A DNA stretch of 64,000 nucleotides from Bacilli bacterium. GTDB taxonomy: Bacteria > Bacillota_I > Bacilli_A > RF39 > UBA660. Positions within the stretch are counted from its first letter, which is position 1. Every line of letters begins with the position of its first letter. The stretch is from NCBI GenBank assembly GCA_017541325.1, contig JAFXZI010000001.1:71093-135092 (forward strand), given 5' to 3'. The notes beneath the pieces were generated by a model. It did not search any database, was not told where the DNA came from, and saw only the letters and a program-made list of their open reading frames with translations. A program made the position numbers and the translations under genes. Of this stretch, positions 1-8,950 are shown piece by piece.

Positions 1-1760
1 CTTCCAACGGTTCCGCCAGCAACACCTACCGTTGTTTCATCTACAGTTCCGGAATTGTTACTTCCTCCATAAATGTTAGTAGTAGATCCAGCTACAAAGT
101 TGATATTAGATTCATCAGCTCCAGCTTTATTTCCTCCACCAAAGATATTAGTAATTGTACCATTTTGAACATTTACATGAGTTGTTCCAGTTTCAGCTTC
201 ATTTCCTCCACCATATATTTCGGTAGTAGTACCATTTACATAATTAATAGTAGAGTTTGCAGTACTTCCACCTGCATTATTACCTCCATAAATTACTGGT
301 GTAGTTCCTCCATTATGAGTAATTACTGTTTTAGTAACTGTTCCGCTTGAATCTGATCCACCATATATTACATTTAATGTTGTTCCATTTTGAGTTATAT
401 TTGTTCCACTATTACTATCTAGAATTGATGCAGCTTTACCTCCACCAAAGACATTACTAGTAGAACCTCCATTTAAAGTGATATTAGTTGTATTACTATC
501 AACTTTATTACCTCCACCATAAATAGAATTAACAACTTGTCCACTATTTAATCTTACATTTGATGTACCAAAAGATCCACCTAAGTTATTTCCACCATAG
601 ACATTACCTATTTTAGATGTTCCAGAAATAATTATATTAGATGTATTAACAGTACCAGAATTATTACTTCCTCCATACATGGATCCATTAACTACTCCAG
701 CACTCATATTAATATTTGTAGTATTTACAGATGATTTATTTCCACCACCGAATACATTACCAATTGTACCACCTGTAATATTAATAGTATCCGTTGTTGT
801 AATAGTACCTCTTTGGTCATGTCCACCATAAACATTAGACATTGATCCACCACTAATATTAACATTAATATTTCCATAAGTATGAGGTTCATAAGTATTA
901 CTTCCCATACCTCCACCAAAGACATCTTTATTAATTGTTCCGCCTTTAATATTAATATTAACTGTTCCAGATCCTGTTGTACCATTAGATCTACCAATTA
1001 CATTACCAAAGGCACTTCCTCCATAAACTGATCCTTTTACTAGTCCATCTTCTACTTCAACAACAACACTATTTCTAACACCAGTTTGGTTTCCGTAACC
1101 TCCTCCATATATATCTTTTTCAACAGTACCACCAGTCATTTTTACAGTAGTAGTTCCAAAGATATCTCCTTTTACGTTAGCTCCACCATAAATTGAACCT
1201 TTAATAGTACCATTTTCTACATCTATATATGAATTAATATCAACACTAGTTGTACCTCCACCATTGTTGTTTCCACCACCATAAACAGATCCATTTATAG
1301 TACCATTTAATATTTTAATATGTGATGTAACAGTACCACTAGCATTATAACCAACAGCACCATAGTTTCCACCAGCATAAACATTATTTAAAATCTTTGC
1401 ATCTCCGTCAATAATAATATATGAGTTATCTGCAGTACCTATATCATTATATCCTTCTTTACCATTACCGATTCCAAATACTGAACCAACCTCAGCTTCA
1501 TATAAACTAGTTGACCCTTCAACTCCAATAGTAGAGTTACCACCAATATATAAATATGTATCTCCTTCAAGAATTCCTCTAGCAGTAGTACCAGTAGCAT
1601 TTCCTGTTCCATACATGTATCCATTAGATCCACCAAATACTGAATTATTGATAGTACCTCCAGTTATTTGAATAATTCTATTAGAATATGAAGTAAGATA
1701 AGCTCCTCCTCCAAATATAGTATTAATAGTACCACCTTTAATATAAATATAAGCACCATT
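1..1760 (-). repeat. Degenerate coding repeats encoding GG-N solenoid turns
   Basis: On the plus strand the array appears as recurring blocks such as tttccaccaccataaa or cctccaccaaagac at intervals of roughly 72-120 bases. Each block encodes one Y/F-G-G-G/S turn. The repeats are similar in protein but diverged in DNA, so this is an old protein repeat and not a CRISPR or a recent tandem duplication. Confidence 0.75.
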
Positions 1761-4556
1761 TTTACCATTTAAAGAATCACTTGGTCCTGGTCCTCCGTTA
1801 ATACCCCAGATATTTCCACCTTCAACAATTAAAGTCATTGGACTTGAAACTGCACCTCTTGAGTTAGAAGTAGAATATATTCCTAAAGTATATCCAGTTT
1901 CACTTCCATATGATCCATATGTACCACTTTTTACTATTGTATAAAAATGAACATCATTAGAGTTTCCATAATTTATCTTAGTACTTCTATCTGCATGTAA
2001 AGTAGCATATACATCAAGATTATCATTATCATTCTTTACTCTATCATAATCACATCCAAATGTTCCTGTAATATCATAATTTGATAAAGTATAATCTCCA
2101 CTTACTCCACCAGTTGTTAGGAAGTTATAATAACCAGACTCTACTATTAATCTATATTTTGGTTGTTCATTAGATGTATTTTTAGTACCCATTATTAAAC
2201 GAGCATTTACATAATTACCATTTCTAGTTAATCCTCTTCCTATTTTTAAGTTTTGAGAGTTTCCATATATTAAACCAGCAGTTGTTCCACCAGAAGATGA
2301 AATTGTATCAGTAGAACGTGATATAGTTGTATATAGTCTTATATATTCAATTCTAGTATCATTGTAGGCTTTTAAATAGTTACCTCCTCCAAAGAAACCA
2401 CCATAATTTAATCTAAAATATGCATTTCCTCTTCGATCAGTACCATTGTAATAACTAGTTAAAGTAAATGGTTTAGTACTAGACCAAGCATCTTCTATTT
2501 CACCATCATCTAAATAAACTATATTTGTATCTCTAGTAGTTAAATAATAATATGTTTCATCTCTATCATATGTATGATTTTCATTATATAAAATCTTATG
2601 ATATACATCACATCCACCATAAGTATTACAATTTGTAGTTAATTTATCTCCATCTTCATCATAATATCCATTTCTAGATACTCCATTATTAACGTGAACT
2701 AATTGATAAAAATTAGCCATATTCATATTTAAGTAATTATTATCATATCTAGTAATTACTGTTTCAGTATAAGTTTGAATATTAGTTTGTTGCATTGTTC
2801 CATTAACTAAAGTGTAATATGTTGTTGATGGATCGTAGTCATCTGGGTCAATTCTATCATAAACAGTACATCCGTTTCTTGATGTACATGTACCAGTTAA
2901 AGCATTACCATTTACATCGTAATATCCAACCCTACTACTACGTTGTGGAATAGTTATTCTTCTATATATTCCTGTTGGATAAAGATCTGTTTGAACATGA
3001 ATAATTATATTTTCATCTTTTGTATGCAATTCATGAATTCCTGCTGACTTTAAATTTCCTAAAGCTGTATTAATACTTTCATTGTTTTCAGATGTTGATT
3101 CAACATCTGCATTTACCCAAGAAGATCTAAGTGAAACAACTTGGAAATCTTTTGATGGATCAACAGTTATTACTGCATGATATACATATAAATCTCTATC
3201 TAGATATATTTCAATATTAGAATTATCTGAATACCATCCATTAAATGCCATATCTTCTGGTCTACCACTAAATGGATTATCAATTAATTCTATATCTAAT
3301 TTATTATTACTTGTATTGTATGCATAGTATTTATAATAGACAAATTTCTTTTGCCCTTCACCAGACTCGTATGACACTGTTGCATCATGAACTGTTTGAT
3401 CACTATCTCCTAAAGCAGCACTATCATAGATAATTTCAACTTTAGTAAGATTTGAACTTGTATATAAATTTTTATTTACTTGAGTTGGTAAAGTACCATT
3501 AGTACTAGTTGTATAGTTAAGTCCTGTATAATAGTTATAATCTGCTTCTAAATCATTAACATATACAGTAGTACCATCTGTCCCAGATGCATGTACTGGA
3601 ATAAAACTAGCTCCTGGTGTCTCAGTATATGTATATGTAGGTTGTTCTGGTTCATCTCCACCGACATTAGCTGGTACGATAATATTTAAACTAAATTCAG
3701 CACCTTCTCCTACTAATTCATGATCAGTTGTTTTATATAAAGCAAGAATATCAGGATCTACAACTATTGAATTACCAACAACAGTATATGTTTTTAAATT
3801 ATCAGTGTTTGTTTGATCATCTTCATTATTCTTAATTAGATCTAGTCCATCATCTTTTACTAAAGCATTTGTAATTGTTGTCGTTGTTGAATTGAAAATA
3901 AATGAACTAGTTAATTCACTATCTATATTATCAAAATTAGGATGAACTATTACTTTATCAATAGTTGATGATGAATCATCTACAATAAATCCTGATATAG
4001 CAGCAGCTTCTTCATTTTCAGAATCAATTTTAATAGTAGATTCAACTATTAAGAATTCAAATGTACTTTCATTAGAAGTAATTGCAACAACTCCACCTTT
4101 TTCACCTGTAACATTTACTTCCATAGAATCAAGTTCTAAATTCTTTATAGTTGCACCATCTAATTCATTAAACAAAGCATTAGTTATTTTAGCATTATAA
4201 ATATATTTATAATTACCATCTATTGTTCCACTAAATGGTACAGTATTGTTAATAGAAATATCATAATCATTATAGTCAAAACTAACATCTAATTTATATG
4301 CTTTATCAGCATATACAACAGCATCACTTGATTCCATTAAGTTTTTAAAGTAAGCATAGTCTCCTGCACTTCCAATTATATATGGATTATCAACTGATCC
4401 ATTTCCTCCAGAGAAACTAGTTGATACAACTCCATCCCAAGCACTAGATGATACTTTAGTAGTTAAAGTTGATGAAATTCTCCATGCTAAAAGAATGGTA
4501 ACTATAATACCAAAGACTATATATATTTCTTTTCTAAGTCTCATTTTCTTTAGCAT
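1..4556 (-). CDS. Giant membrane-anchored surface protein with YGGGN/FGGGN beta-solenoid repeats (partial)
   Basis: An open frame of about 1518 codons starts at the ATG at 4556 and runs off the left edge, so the C-terminus is missing. The weak ribosome binding site AGGAT lies 8 bases upstream. Residues about 9-24 form one hydrophobic helix (signal or anchor). An Ig-like or mucin-like middle follows, including an NGWY segment typical of InlB B-repeat proteins. The last ~500 visible residues hold about 19 turns that each contain Y/F-G-G-G/S-N, spaced 24-28 residues apart late in the array and up to ~40 earlier. This pattern suggests a right-handed beta-helix adhesin. Whether it ends in a sortase signal cannot be seen. 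The function is inferred from architecture only. Confidence 0.85.
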   Translation of the reverse strand, partial: MLKKMRLRKEIYIVFGIIVTILLAWRISSTLTTKVSSSAWDGVVSTSFSGGNGSVDNPYIIGSAGDYAYFKNLMESSDAVVYADKAYKLDVSFDYNDYDISINNTVPFSGTIDGNYKYIYNAKITNALFNELDGATIKNLELDSMEVNVTGEKGGVVAITSNESTFEFLIVESTIKIDSENEEAAAISGFIVDDSSSTIDKVIVHPNFDNIDSELTSSFIFNSTTTTITNALVKDDGLDLIKNNEDDQTNTDNLKTYTVVGNSIVVDPDILALYKTTDHELVGEGAEFSLNIIVPANVGGDEPEQPTYTYTETPGASFIPVHASGTDGTTVYVNDLEADYNYYTGLNYTTSTNGTLPTQVNKNLYTSSNLTKVEIIYDSAALGDSDQTVHDATVSYESGEGQKKFVYYKYYAYNTSNNKLDIELIDNPFSGRPEDMAFNGWYSDNSNIEIYLDRDLYVYHAVITVDPSKDFQVVSLRSSWVNADVESTSENNESINTALGNLKSAGIHELHTKDENIIIHVQTDLYPTGIYRRITIPQRSSRVGYYDVNGNALTGTCTSRNGCTVYDRIDPDDYDPSTTYYTLVNGTMQQTNIQTYTETVITRYDNNYLNMNMANFYQLVHVNNGVSRNGYYDEDGDKLTTNCNTYGGCDVYHKILYNENHTYDRDETYYYLTTRDTNIVYLDDGEIEDAWSSTKPFTLTSYYNGTDRRGNAYFRLNYGGFFGGGNYLKAYNDTRIEYIRLYTTISRSTDTISSSGGTTAGLIYGNSQNLKIGRGLTRNGNYVNARLIMGTKNTSNEQPKYRLIVESGYYNFLTTGGVSGDYTLSNYDITGTFGCDYDRVKNDNDNLDVYATLHADRSTKINYGNSNDVHFYTIVKSGTYGSYGSETGYTLGIYSTSNSRGAVSSPMTLIVEGGNIWGINGGPGPSDSLNGKNGAYIYIKGGTINTIFGGGAYLTSYSNRIIQITGGTINNSVFGGSNGYMYGTGNATGTTARGILEGDTYLYIGGNSTIGVEGSTSLYEAEVGSVFGIGNGKEGYNDIGTADNSYIIIDGDAKILNNVYAGGNYGAVGYNASGTVTSHIKILNGTINGSVYGGGNNNGGGTTSVDINSYIDVENGTIKGSIYGGANVKGDIFGTTTVKMTGGTVEKDIYGGGYGNQTGVRNSVVVEVEDGLVKGSVYGGSAFGNVIGRSNGTTGSGTVNINIKGGTINKDVFGGGMGSNTYEPHTYGNINVNISGGSMSNVYGGHDQRGTITTTDTINITGGTIGNVFGGGNKSSVNTTNINMSAGVVNGSMYGGSNNSGTVNTSNIIISGTSKIGNVYGGNNLGGSFGTSNVRLNSGQVVNSIYGGGNKVDSNTTNITLNGGSTSNVFGGGKAASILDSNSGTNITQNGTTLNVIYGGSDSSGTVTKTVITHNGGTTPVIYGGNNAGGSTANSTINYVNGTTTEIYGGGNEAETGTTHVNVQNGTITNIFGGGNKAGADESNINFVAGSTTNIYGGSNNSGTVDETTVGVAGGTVG

Positions 4557-4594
4557 ATTTTCTATCCTTACTTTTCTATATTAATCCATTATTT

Positions 4595-4603
4595 ATTATA
4601 ACA
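4595..4603 (-). promoter_or_regulatory. Extended -10 promoter of the giant surface protein gene
   Basis: The minus strand reads TGTTATAAT, a perfect extended -10 element, about 38 bases upstream of the start codon. No good -35 is visible. Confidence 0.55.
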
Positions 4604-4633
4604 TAGATATATCTAAAAAAATATATTTCCAAA

Positions 4634-4663
4634 GAAAAAAATGTGATTTTAAAATCACATTTT
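4634..4663 (-). terminator. Intrinsic terminator overlapping the end of the coiled-coil gene
   Basis: A perfect inverted repeat (AAAATGTGATTTT and its complement, 4638-4663) is followed on the minus strand by a T-run. The stop codon of the 4655 gene lies inside the hairpin. Confidence 0.7.
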
Positions 4664-6163
4664 ATCACATTCAAGAATAAACTCTACATCTTCAAATTTA
4701 ATACCTGATCTAACAATATTTTCATATTTAAGAAGATTTCTAATATCTTCCATAGTATTATCCATATTTTCTTTTTCTAAATCTGTAGTAGTAATATTTA
4801 CATTATCTAATCTATATCTATCTACTATTAACTCTTTCATTTGCTTTTCATCTAATAAAGCTGTATTATCTAAAAGATTAAAATTATTACTAATAATTTG
4901 TTTATTTAATTCTTCAAACATATTATCTACTTCATCTATACTTATTCCATCTACATTTTCAAGTACTCTATTTAAGAAATATAAATAATTACCTGAAATA
5001 AGTTTAAATACAGTTAAAATAGAACTGTCTTTTTCTAATTTTTTAGCAATCAAATCATTAAATCTTAAATCATCTAATTCATTATATTTAGCAATTAATT
5101 CATTTAAAGTATTCTTATATTCAAATAATGTTTTATCATCATTAACTTTCTTTTTCTTAAAGAATGGAATCATACTCTTCTTTTCTTCAAGACCAGATAA
5201 ACTAACTAGTTTCTCTTCTATTTTTTGCAATTCTTTCAAACTAGAATCTAATTTACCTTTATAAGTATCTTTATTTTCAAGTCTAGTTTTCATATCTTTT
5301 AGAATATAATCATATTTAACTATTAAGTTATATTCTTTTAATGATTTATATAATTTAACTAAATTATTATAAGTAAATGTATCTCCAAAATAATTATTTC
5401 TCTTCTTATCAATAGTAATTGGACTATAAGTTGCTAAAGAGTACTCTTTATTTCTAAATTTAGAAAACAATAATGCTTTATCACTATCTTGAAGTATCTT
5501 TATTTCTTCAGTTAAATTAACTATTTCATTATTCATTTCTTTAACATTATTAGATGCTAAGAAACTTGCATATTTATCTGAAAAGAACTTATCTATTGCT
5601 TTTTGATTCTTTAAATAGATCCCTTTAAAATTAATTTCTAGTGTTTTAATTAGTTCTGGATATTTCCAATACAATTCTTCAAATTTAGTTTTTAATAACT
5701 CTTCATCTGCAGTAGATAATGCTACTTCAATATATTCTTTTACTGATTTATTATAATTAAACATTGAACTAGTTATTTCTATTCCAACATGATTAAAATT
5801 CTCAATTATTTTTCTTATACATTCATTAACTTTACTTAAATTATCTTTATAATTAGATAATTTATATAAGTAATAATCTAATTCTAGTTTTTCATAAGAA
5901 GTATTATAATCATTCCACATTAAAGCAAGTAGTCCATTAAGTTCATTTTCTTTTTCAGAAATTGCTTCATTTACTACCAGGTTATTTATAACAGATTTTC
6001 TTCTTTCTATTTCTTCCATAACAAGCTTTAAAAACTTTTCATTAAATATTTCTTCTTCTTTTATAAATTCGAACTTTTTTTGTTTATTTTCTTTATTATT
6101 AGTAGGCATTACATCTAAAACGTTTTTAAACTCATCATATTTTTCGATTAGTGCATCTTTCAT
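4655..6163 (-). CDS. Unknown cytosolic coiled-coil protein, 502 aa
   Basis: I do not recognise a family. The protein is charged, almost wholly helical, and has no signal peptide or membrane segment. Long heptad-like stretches lie around residues 210-230 and 310-350, and there is a basic patch (FFKKKKV) near residue 350. It follows a 37-residue peptide gene by one base, and its ribosome binding site (AGAGGAAG) lies inside that gene, so the two are probably translationally coupled. It sits between the giant surface protein and the TasA-like genes and may be a cytoplasmic helper, but nothing in its sequence proves that. Confidence 0.8.
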   Translation of the reverse strand: MKDALIEKYDEFKNVLDVMPTNNKENKQKKFEFIKEEEIFNEKFLKLVMEEIERRKSVINNLVVNEAISEKENELNGLLALMWNDYNTSYEKLELDYYLYKLSNYKDNLSKVNECIRKIIENFNHVGIEITSSMFNYNKSVKEYIEVALSTADEELLKTKFEELYWKYPELIKTLEINFKGIYLKNQKAIDKFFSDKYASFLASNNVKEMNNEIVNLTEEIKILQDSDKALLFSKFRNKEYSLATYSPITIDKKRNNYFGDTFTYNNLVKLYKSLKEYNLIVKYDYILKDMKTRLENKDTYKGKLDSSLKELQKIEEKLVSLSGLEEKKSMIPFFKKKKVNDDKTLFEYKNTLNELIAKYNELDDLRFNDLIAKKLEKDSSILTVFKLISGNYLYFLNRVLENVDGISIDEVDNMFEELNKQIISNNFNLLDNTALLDEKQMKELIVDRYRLDNVNITTTDLEKENMDNTMEDIRNLLKYENIVRSGIKFEDVEFILECDKM

Positions 6164-6164
6164 T

Positions 6165-6278
6165 TTATTCTTCCTCTACTAATTTTTGTTTCTCTACTTC
6201 TATAAGTTCTTTATGTTCAAGAACAAGACGATAAATTGCTAATAATTCTTCATTTGATATGTCTTTTAAATGATTCAT
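6165..6278 (-). CDS. Small leader peptide/protein, 37 aa
   Basis: ATG at 6278 is preceded by AGAGGAAT 7 bases upstream, which is a good ribosome binding site. The product starts MNHLKDISNEELLAIYR and ends in a run of glutamates. It is predicted to be one acidic amphipathic helix. It ends one base before the start of the 502-residue protein and shares its promoter, so it is probably a real co-translated small protein. Function unknown. Confidence 0.6.
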   Translation of the reverse strand: MNHLKDISNEELLAIYRLVLEHKELIEVEKQKLVEEE

Positions 6279-6312
6279 AACGATTCCTCTTTCTACCTAC
6301 TATCTATTACTT

Positions 6313-6321
6313 ATATTACCA
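6313..6321 (-). promoter_or_regulatory. Extended -10 promoter for the 6278/6163 pair
   Basis: Minus strand TGGTAATAT lies 35-43 bases upstream of the 37-residue gene. The -35 box is not recognisable. Confidence 0.4.
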
Positions 6322-6344
6322 CAAATATATAAAAATAACAAAAT

Positions 6345-6370
6345 AAAAAAGAAGGTTTAACCTTCTTTTA
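6345..6370 (-). terminator. Intrinsic terminator after the 6379 TasA-like gene
   Basis: Hairpin GAAGGTT/AACCTTC, followed on the minus strand by a run of T. Confidence 0.7.
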
Positions 6371-6378
6371 CATTTTTA

Positions 6379-7386
6379 TTAACTGTTAGCAGTTGTTAAT
6401 GATATGTTGAATGAAATATCAGTACCTGTTGCATTGTTTTCACAGTCGATATCTTGTCCTTCAATCCACATATAAATACGTACTTTAGTAACACCAGCTT
6501 CTAATGTAGCAAATGTACTATTAGCACTATTTCCTTCAGCTGTTTTAATAGCTGGATTCATTTGAGTAGCATATCCTGCTTCTGTTCCAGTTCCTACAAC
6601 TGTATTTTTTAAATTAGCATTAGTAAATTCTTTATTTAATCCACGATATGTAGTAGCTGCACTAGTTGATGCTGCAACTCCATATTCTGATGCAACTATT
6701 AATGCTTGAGATGTATGTGATGTATAGTTAGGTTCCCAAATAATTGCACTAGTTGGATTTCCATTAGAAAGTCCAGTTAAAGTACTAACAGAATCTGTAG
6801 ATGCTCCATGTCCTAAAATAACGAATCCAACACGAGCAGAGTTCTTAAGTCCTTTATCTGTAGTTTCATCGTCAGTCCCAGCAATTTGTACTGCTTTATG
6901 GCTAACGTTAGAATTTCCTGCTAAGAATACTTCTTGAGTAGTATCTGTTTTTAAGAATACATCAAATGCGATATAGTATCCATTTGCACCATTTACATCT
7001 GTTTGTTTAGTAGATGCAATTAAGTAATCTCCTGTTGTTTCATCATTTGTGATAGTTCCTAGATACATGTTTAGTCTTCCTCCAGAAACTGTACCATCAC
7101 TTGATACTGCTGTAACTGATGTTGGAACTTGGTTAACAGCTCCACTATAAGCACCACTTGTAATATCGTTATTAGTAATAACTGATTTCCATGTTACTGC
7201 ATCAGTTGATATTTGAAGACCATTACTAGCTTCTACTTGTAAATCTAATGCTTGAATTGTAACAACTTGGTTAGCAGTGAACCATGCATAAGTTGCTGTT
7301 CCTAACATAATAATAGTTAAGAATAATAGTAGGAACAATGATCTTAATTTCTTTTCTTTTTTCTTTTTGTGTTTTCTTGTACTCAT
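6379..7386 (-). CDS. SipW-dependent TasA/CalY-like exported protein, 335 aa
   Basis: Start chosen at ATG 7386, which has AGGAG 9 bases upstream; an upstream in-frame TTG lies closer to that site. The N-terminus is very basic, then a hydrophobic helix ends in TATYAWFTANQVV. This layout is typical of SipW-cognate signal peptides, where mature TasA-like chains begin soon after an A-x-F/W motif. The rest is a Ser/Thr-rich beta protein that ends with a WIEGxDxDC segment shared with the next gene upstream (7402-8115). It probably forms extracellular fibres or a surface layer after cleavage by one of the SipW-like peptidases nearby. The polymer-forming role is inferred from the family. Confidence 0.75.
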   Translation of the reverse strand: MSTRKHKKKKEKKLRSLFLLLFLTIIMLGTATYAWFTANQVVTIQALDLQVEASNGLQISTDAVTWKSVITNNDITSGAYSGAVNQVPTSVTAVSSDGTVSGGRLNMYLGTITNDETTGDYLIASTKQTDVNGANGYYIAFDVFLKTDTTQEVFLAGNSNVSHKAVQIAGTDDETTDKGLKNSARVGFVILGHGASTDSVSTLTGLSNGNPTSAIIWEPNYTSHTSQALIVASEYGVAASTSAATTYRGLNKEFTNANLKNTVVGTGTEAGYATQMNPAIKTAEGNSANSTFATLEAGVTKVRIYMWIEGQDIDCENNATGTDISFNISLTTANS

Positions 7387-7401
7387 TTCTTTCAACTCCT
7401 A

Positions 7402-8115
7402 TCATTTTTCAATATGCTCTTCAGTAAACTTCATGTGCATTTTTAACTCTCCTCCAATAATTGCATCTACGCAATCTGGATCATCACCTTCTAGCCATAT
7501 TACAATAGTATAACGGTCCAAATCATTTGGTTTAAAATCCTCTACTTGTTCTAATATAACTATGTTTTCCTTACTTTCAACATCTTCTCTAAATGGTGTA
7601 GTTCCTTCTTCAGGGGTATTATCTATAGGATTCTTTTTGGCATAAGTTATTTGTTTACCATTCCTATAAATTCTTATACGAACAGCATCATCAACACCTT
7701 TTATAATGTTATCGATTGCAACTTCATACCAATAGTTCAAAACTTCTGTTCCCTGATTTTCAACATAGAAACTATAAGCAATGTAATTTTTTCCATTATG
7801 TGATCCATCTGCTTCAGTGTCAATATTTTCAGGTATCCATTTATAAGATATGTTGTCCATAGATCTTATTGGTGTTGCTTCAAGTTTTCTTTTTCCTTGA
7901 GAATTATTTAAACTCTCAAACATAGCAAGTCCGCTTTTTAAAGTATCATTAGAATCAAGTGTTATAGTAAATCTTCCTTCATTATATATAACTCTTAGCA
8001 ATATATATATTACTGTAAGGAACAATAGTAACAGAAGTAATGCAAGTTTTATAACTCGATATCTTCTCTTACGTTTATTAACTTGATCTGCTTTTAATAC
8101 TACATCTCTTGCCAT
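7402..8115 (-). CDS. TasA-like membrane-anchored protein, 237 aa
   Basis: A basic N-terminus precedes one hydrophobic helix (residues ~22-43), then an extracellular beta-rich domain. The tail has IWLEGDDPDC, matching the WIEGQDIDC of the 335-residue protein encoded downstream, so the two are paralogues. The genes are 15 bases apart and form one transcription unit from the promoter at 8149-8176. There is no clear A-W/F-F cleavage motif after the helix, so this copy may stay anchored and act as a fibre base. That last point is inference. Confidence 0.7.
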   Translation of the reverse strand: MARDVVLKADQVNKRKRRYRVIKLALLLLLLFLTVIYILLRVIYNEGRFTITLDSNDTLKSGLAMFESLNNSQGKRKLEATPIRSMDNISYKWIPENIDTEADGSHNGKNYIAYSFYVENQGTEVLNYWYEVAIDNIIKGVDDAVRIRIYRNGKQITYAKKNPIDNTPEEGTTPFREDVESKENIVILEQVEDFKPNDLDRYTIVIWLEGDDPDCVDAIIGGELKMHMKFTEEHIEK

Positions 8116-8148
8116 AACATCACCAACACATGCACGATATACTTACCT

Positions 8149-8176
8149 ATCATACAAAATAATTATAAACTACCAA
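8149..8176 (-). promoter_or_regulatory. Sigma-A type promoter of the 8115-6379 unit
   Basis: Minus strand TTGGTA (8176-8171), a 16-base spacer and TATGAT (8154-8149), about 35 bases upstream of the start codon. Confidence 0.5.
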
Positions 8177-8214
8177 TTTTTAAAAATCAATAATTTTAGA
8201 AGTAAATACACTAG

Positions 8215-8285
8215 TTTACAAAATATATTTGTACACGTAAAAACATATGTAAATTTACAATATATTTTACAAAAATATATTTAAT
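8215..8285. promoter_or_regulatory. Cluster of TTTACA/TGTAAA boxes between divergent TasA-like genes
   Basis: A 17-base palindrome TACAAA-ATATA-TTTGTA lies at 8217-8233. It is followed by further TTTACA and TGTAAA words up to 8275. A similar palindrome, TACAAAATAT with its complement, lies upstream of the sortase-substrate gene at 19657-19684. This looks like a shared operator for a dimeric regulator acting on both units; the regulator is not in the window. Confidence 0.4.
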
Positions 8286-8333
8286 TATTGACATTGATTT
8301 TATATAATAAAATTGAGAATGGAGGCGAATATC

Positions 8334-8930
8334 ATGATAAATGTAATTAATGATCGTAAAATTAGATTCGTTATTGCATTTGGTTTATTGTGCCTTCTTA
8401 TCGGAATGATTCAATCTTCATATGCAAAATATGTATCATCTGCAAGTGCAACTGGAAAATTTACAATCGCCGAATGGACATTTAAAGTTAATAATATAGA
8501 TGTTGTATCAGGAAGTAACTTTAGTAATACTTTAGTTCCTACATATGATACAAATACTAATATATCAAGCGGAGTTATCGCACCAACTAGTACTGGATAT
8601 TTTGATTTAGTAATTGATTCTACAAAAGTAGATGTATCTTATAATCAAACAATTACAGTTTCAACCGGAGATGATAATACAATTACGGATTTAAAGATAA
8701 CAGGATACAAAATTAATAACAGTGAAACAATTTTATTTACTGGAGAAAATAACACGATAACTACTACACATAATTTATCAGATACAAATAAAACAAACAC
8801 TTACCGAATATACATTGAATGGGTCGATGGAACTGGAGAATCAATGAATAACGCCGCTGATACAGCAGCTGCATCAAACGGCGTAGCAAGTGTTAAAGTC
8901 GGCTTAAACTTTACTCAAAAAGCTAACTAG
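8334..8930 (+). CDS. SipW-dependent TasA/CalY-like exported protein, 198 aa
   Basis: Start chosen at ATG 8334 because GGAGG lies 8 bases upstream; an in-frame TTG at 8313 precedes that site. The signal helix (residues ~14-33) ends SSYAKYVSSASATGKF, then IAEWTFKVNN, a typical TasA/CalY mature start. Segments around GYFDLVIDSTKVDV and RIYIEWVD match the paralogue encoded at 16231-16779 (GYFAPGS, IDASQTDV, LSIDWEN). It is the only plus-strand gene of the block and is convergent with the 8923 gene, with an 8-base overlap. Likely a secreted fibre or matrix subunit. Confidence 0.75.
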   Translation: MINVINDRKIRFVIAFGLLCLLIGMIQSSYAKYVSSASATGKFTIAEWTFKVNNIDVVSGSNFSNTLVPTYDTNTNISSGVIAPTSTGYFDLVIDSTKVDVSYNQTITVSTGDDNTITDLKITGYKINNSETILFTGENNTITTTHNLSDTNKTNTYRIYIEWVDGTGESMNNAADTAAASNGVASVKVGLNFTQKAN

Positions 8931-8950
8931 CATTTTGAGTAATTTTTATT
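8911..8950 (+). terminator. Terminator whose stem contains the stop codon of the plus-strand gene
   Basis: Stem TTACTCAAAAAGCTA (8911-8925) pairs with 8928-8942 with one mismatch and is followed by TTTTTATTTT. The stem covers the 3' ends of both convergent genes. There is no T-run on the minus strand. Confidence 0.75.

Noticed and set aside
165-350. Plus-strand open frame, and similar frames at 725-997 and 1439-1636
   Set aside because: Low-complexity shadows of the solenoid gene with no ribosome binding site.
1-1760. Regular repeats that could look like a CRISPR array or tandem DNA repeat
   Set aside because: The spacing varies, the DNA is diverged while the Gly-Gly-Asn protein pattern is kept, and the whole stretch is one open frame on the minus strand.
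8288-8308. TTGACA and TATAAT upstream of the 8334 gene as a promoter
   Set aside because: The spacer is only 9 bases, and the start site would fall on the ribosome binding site.
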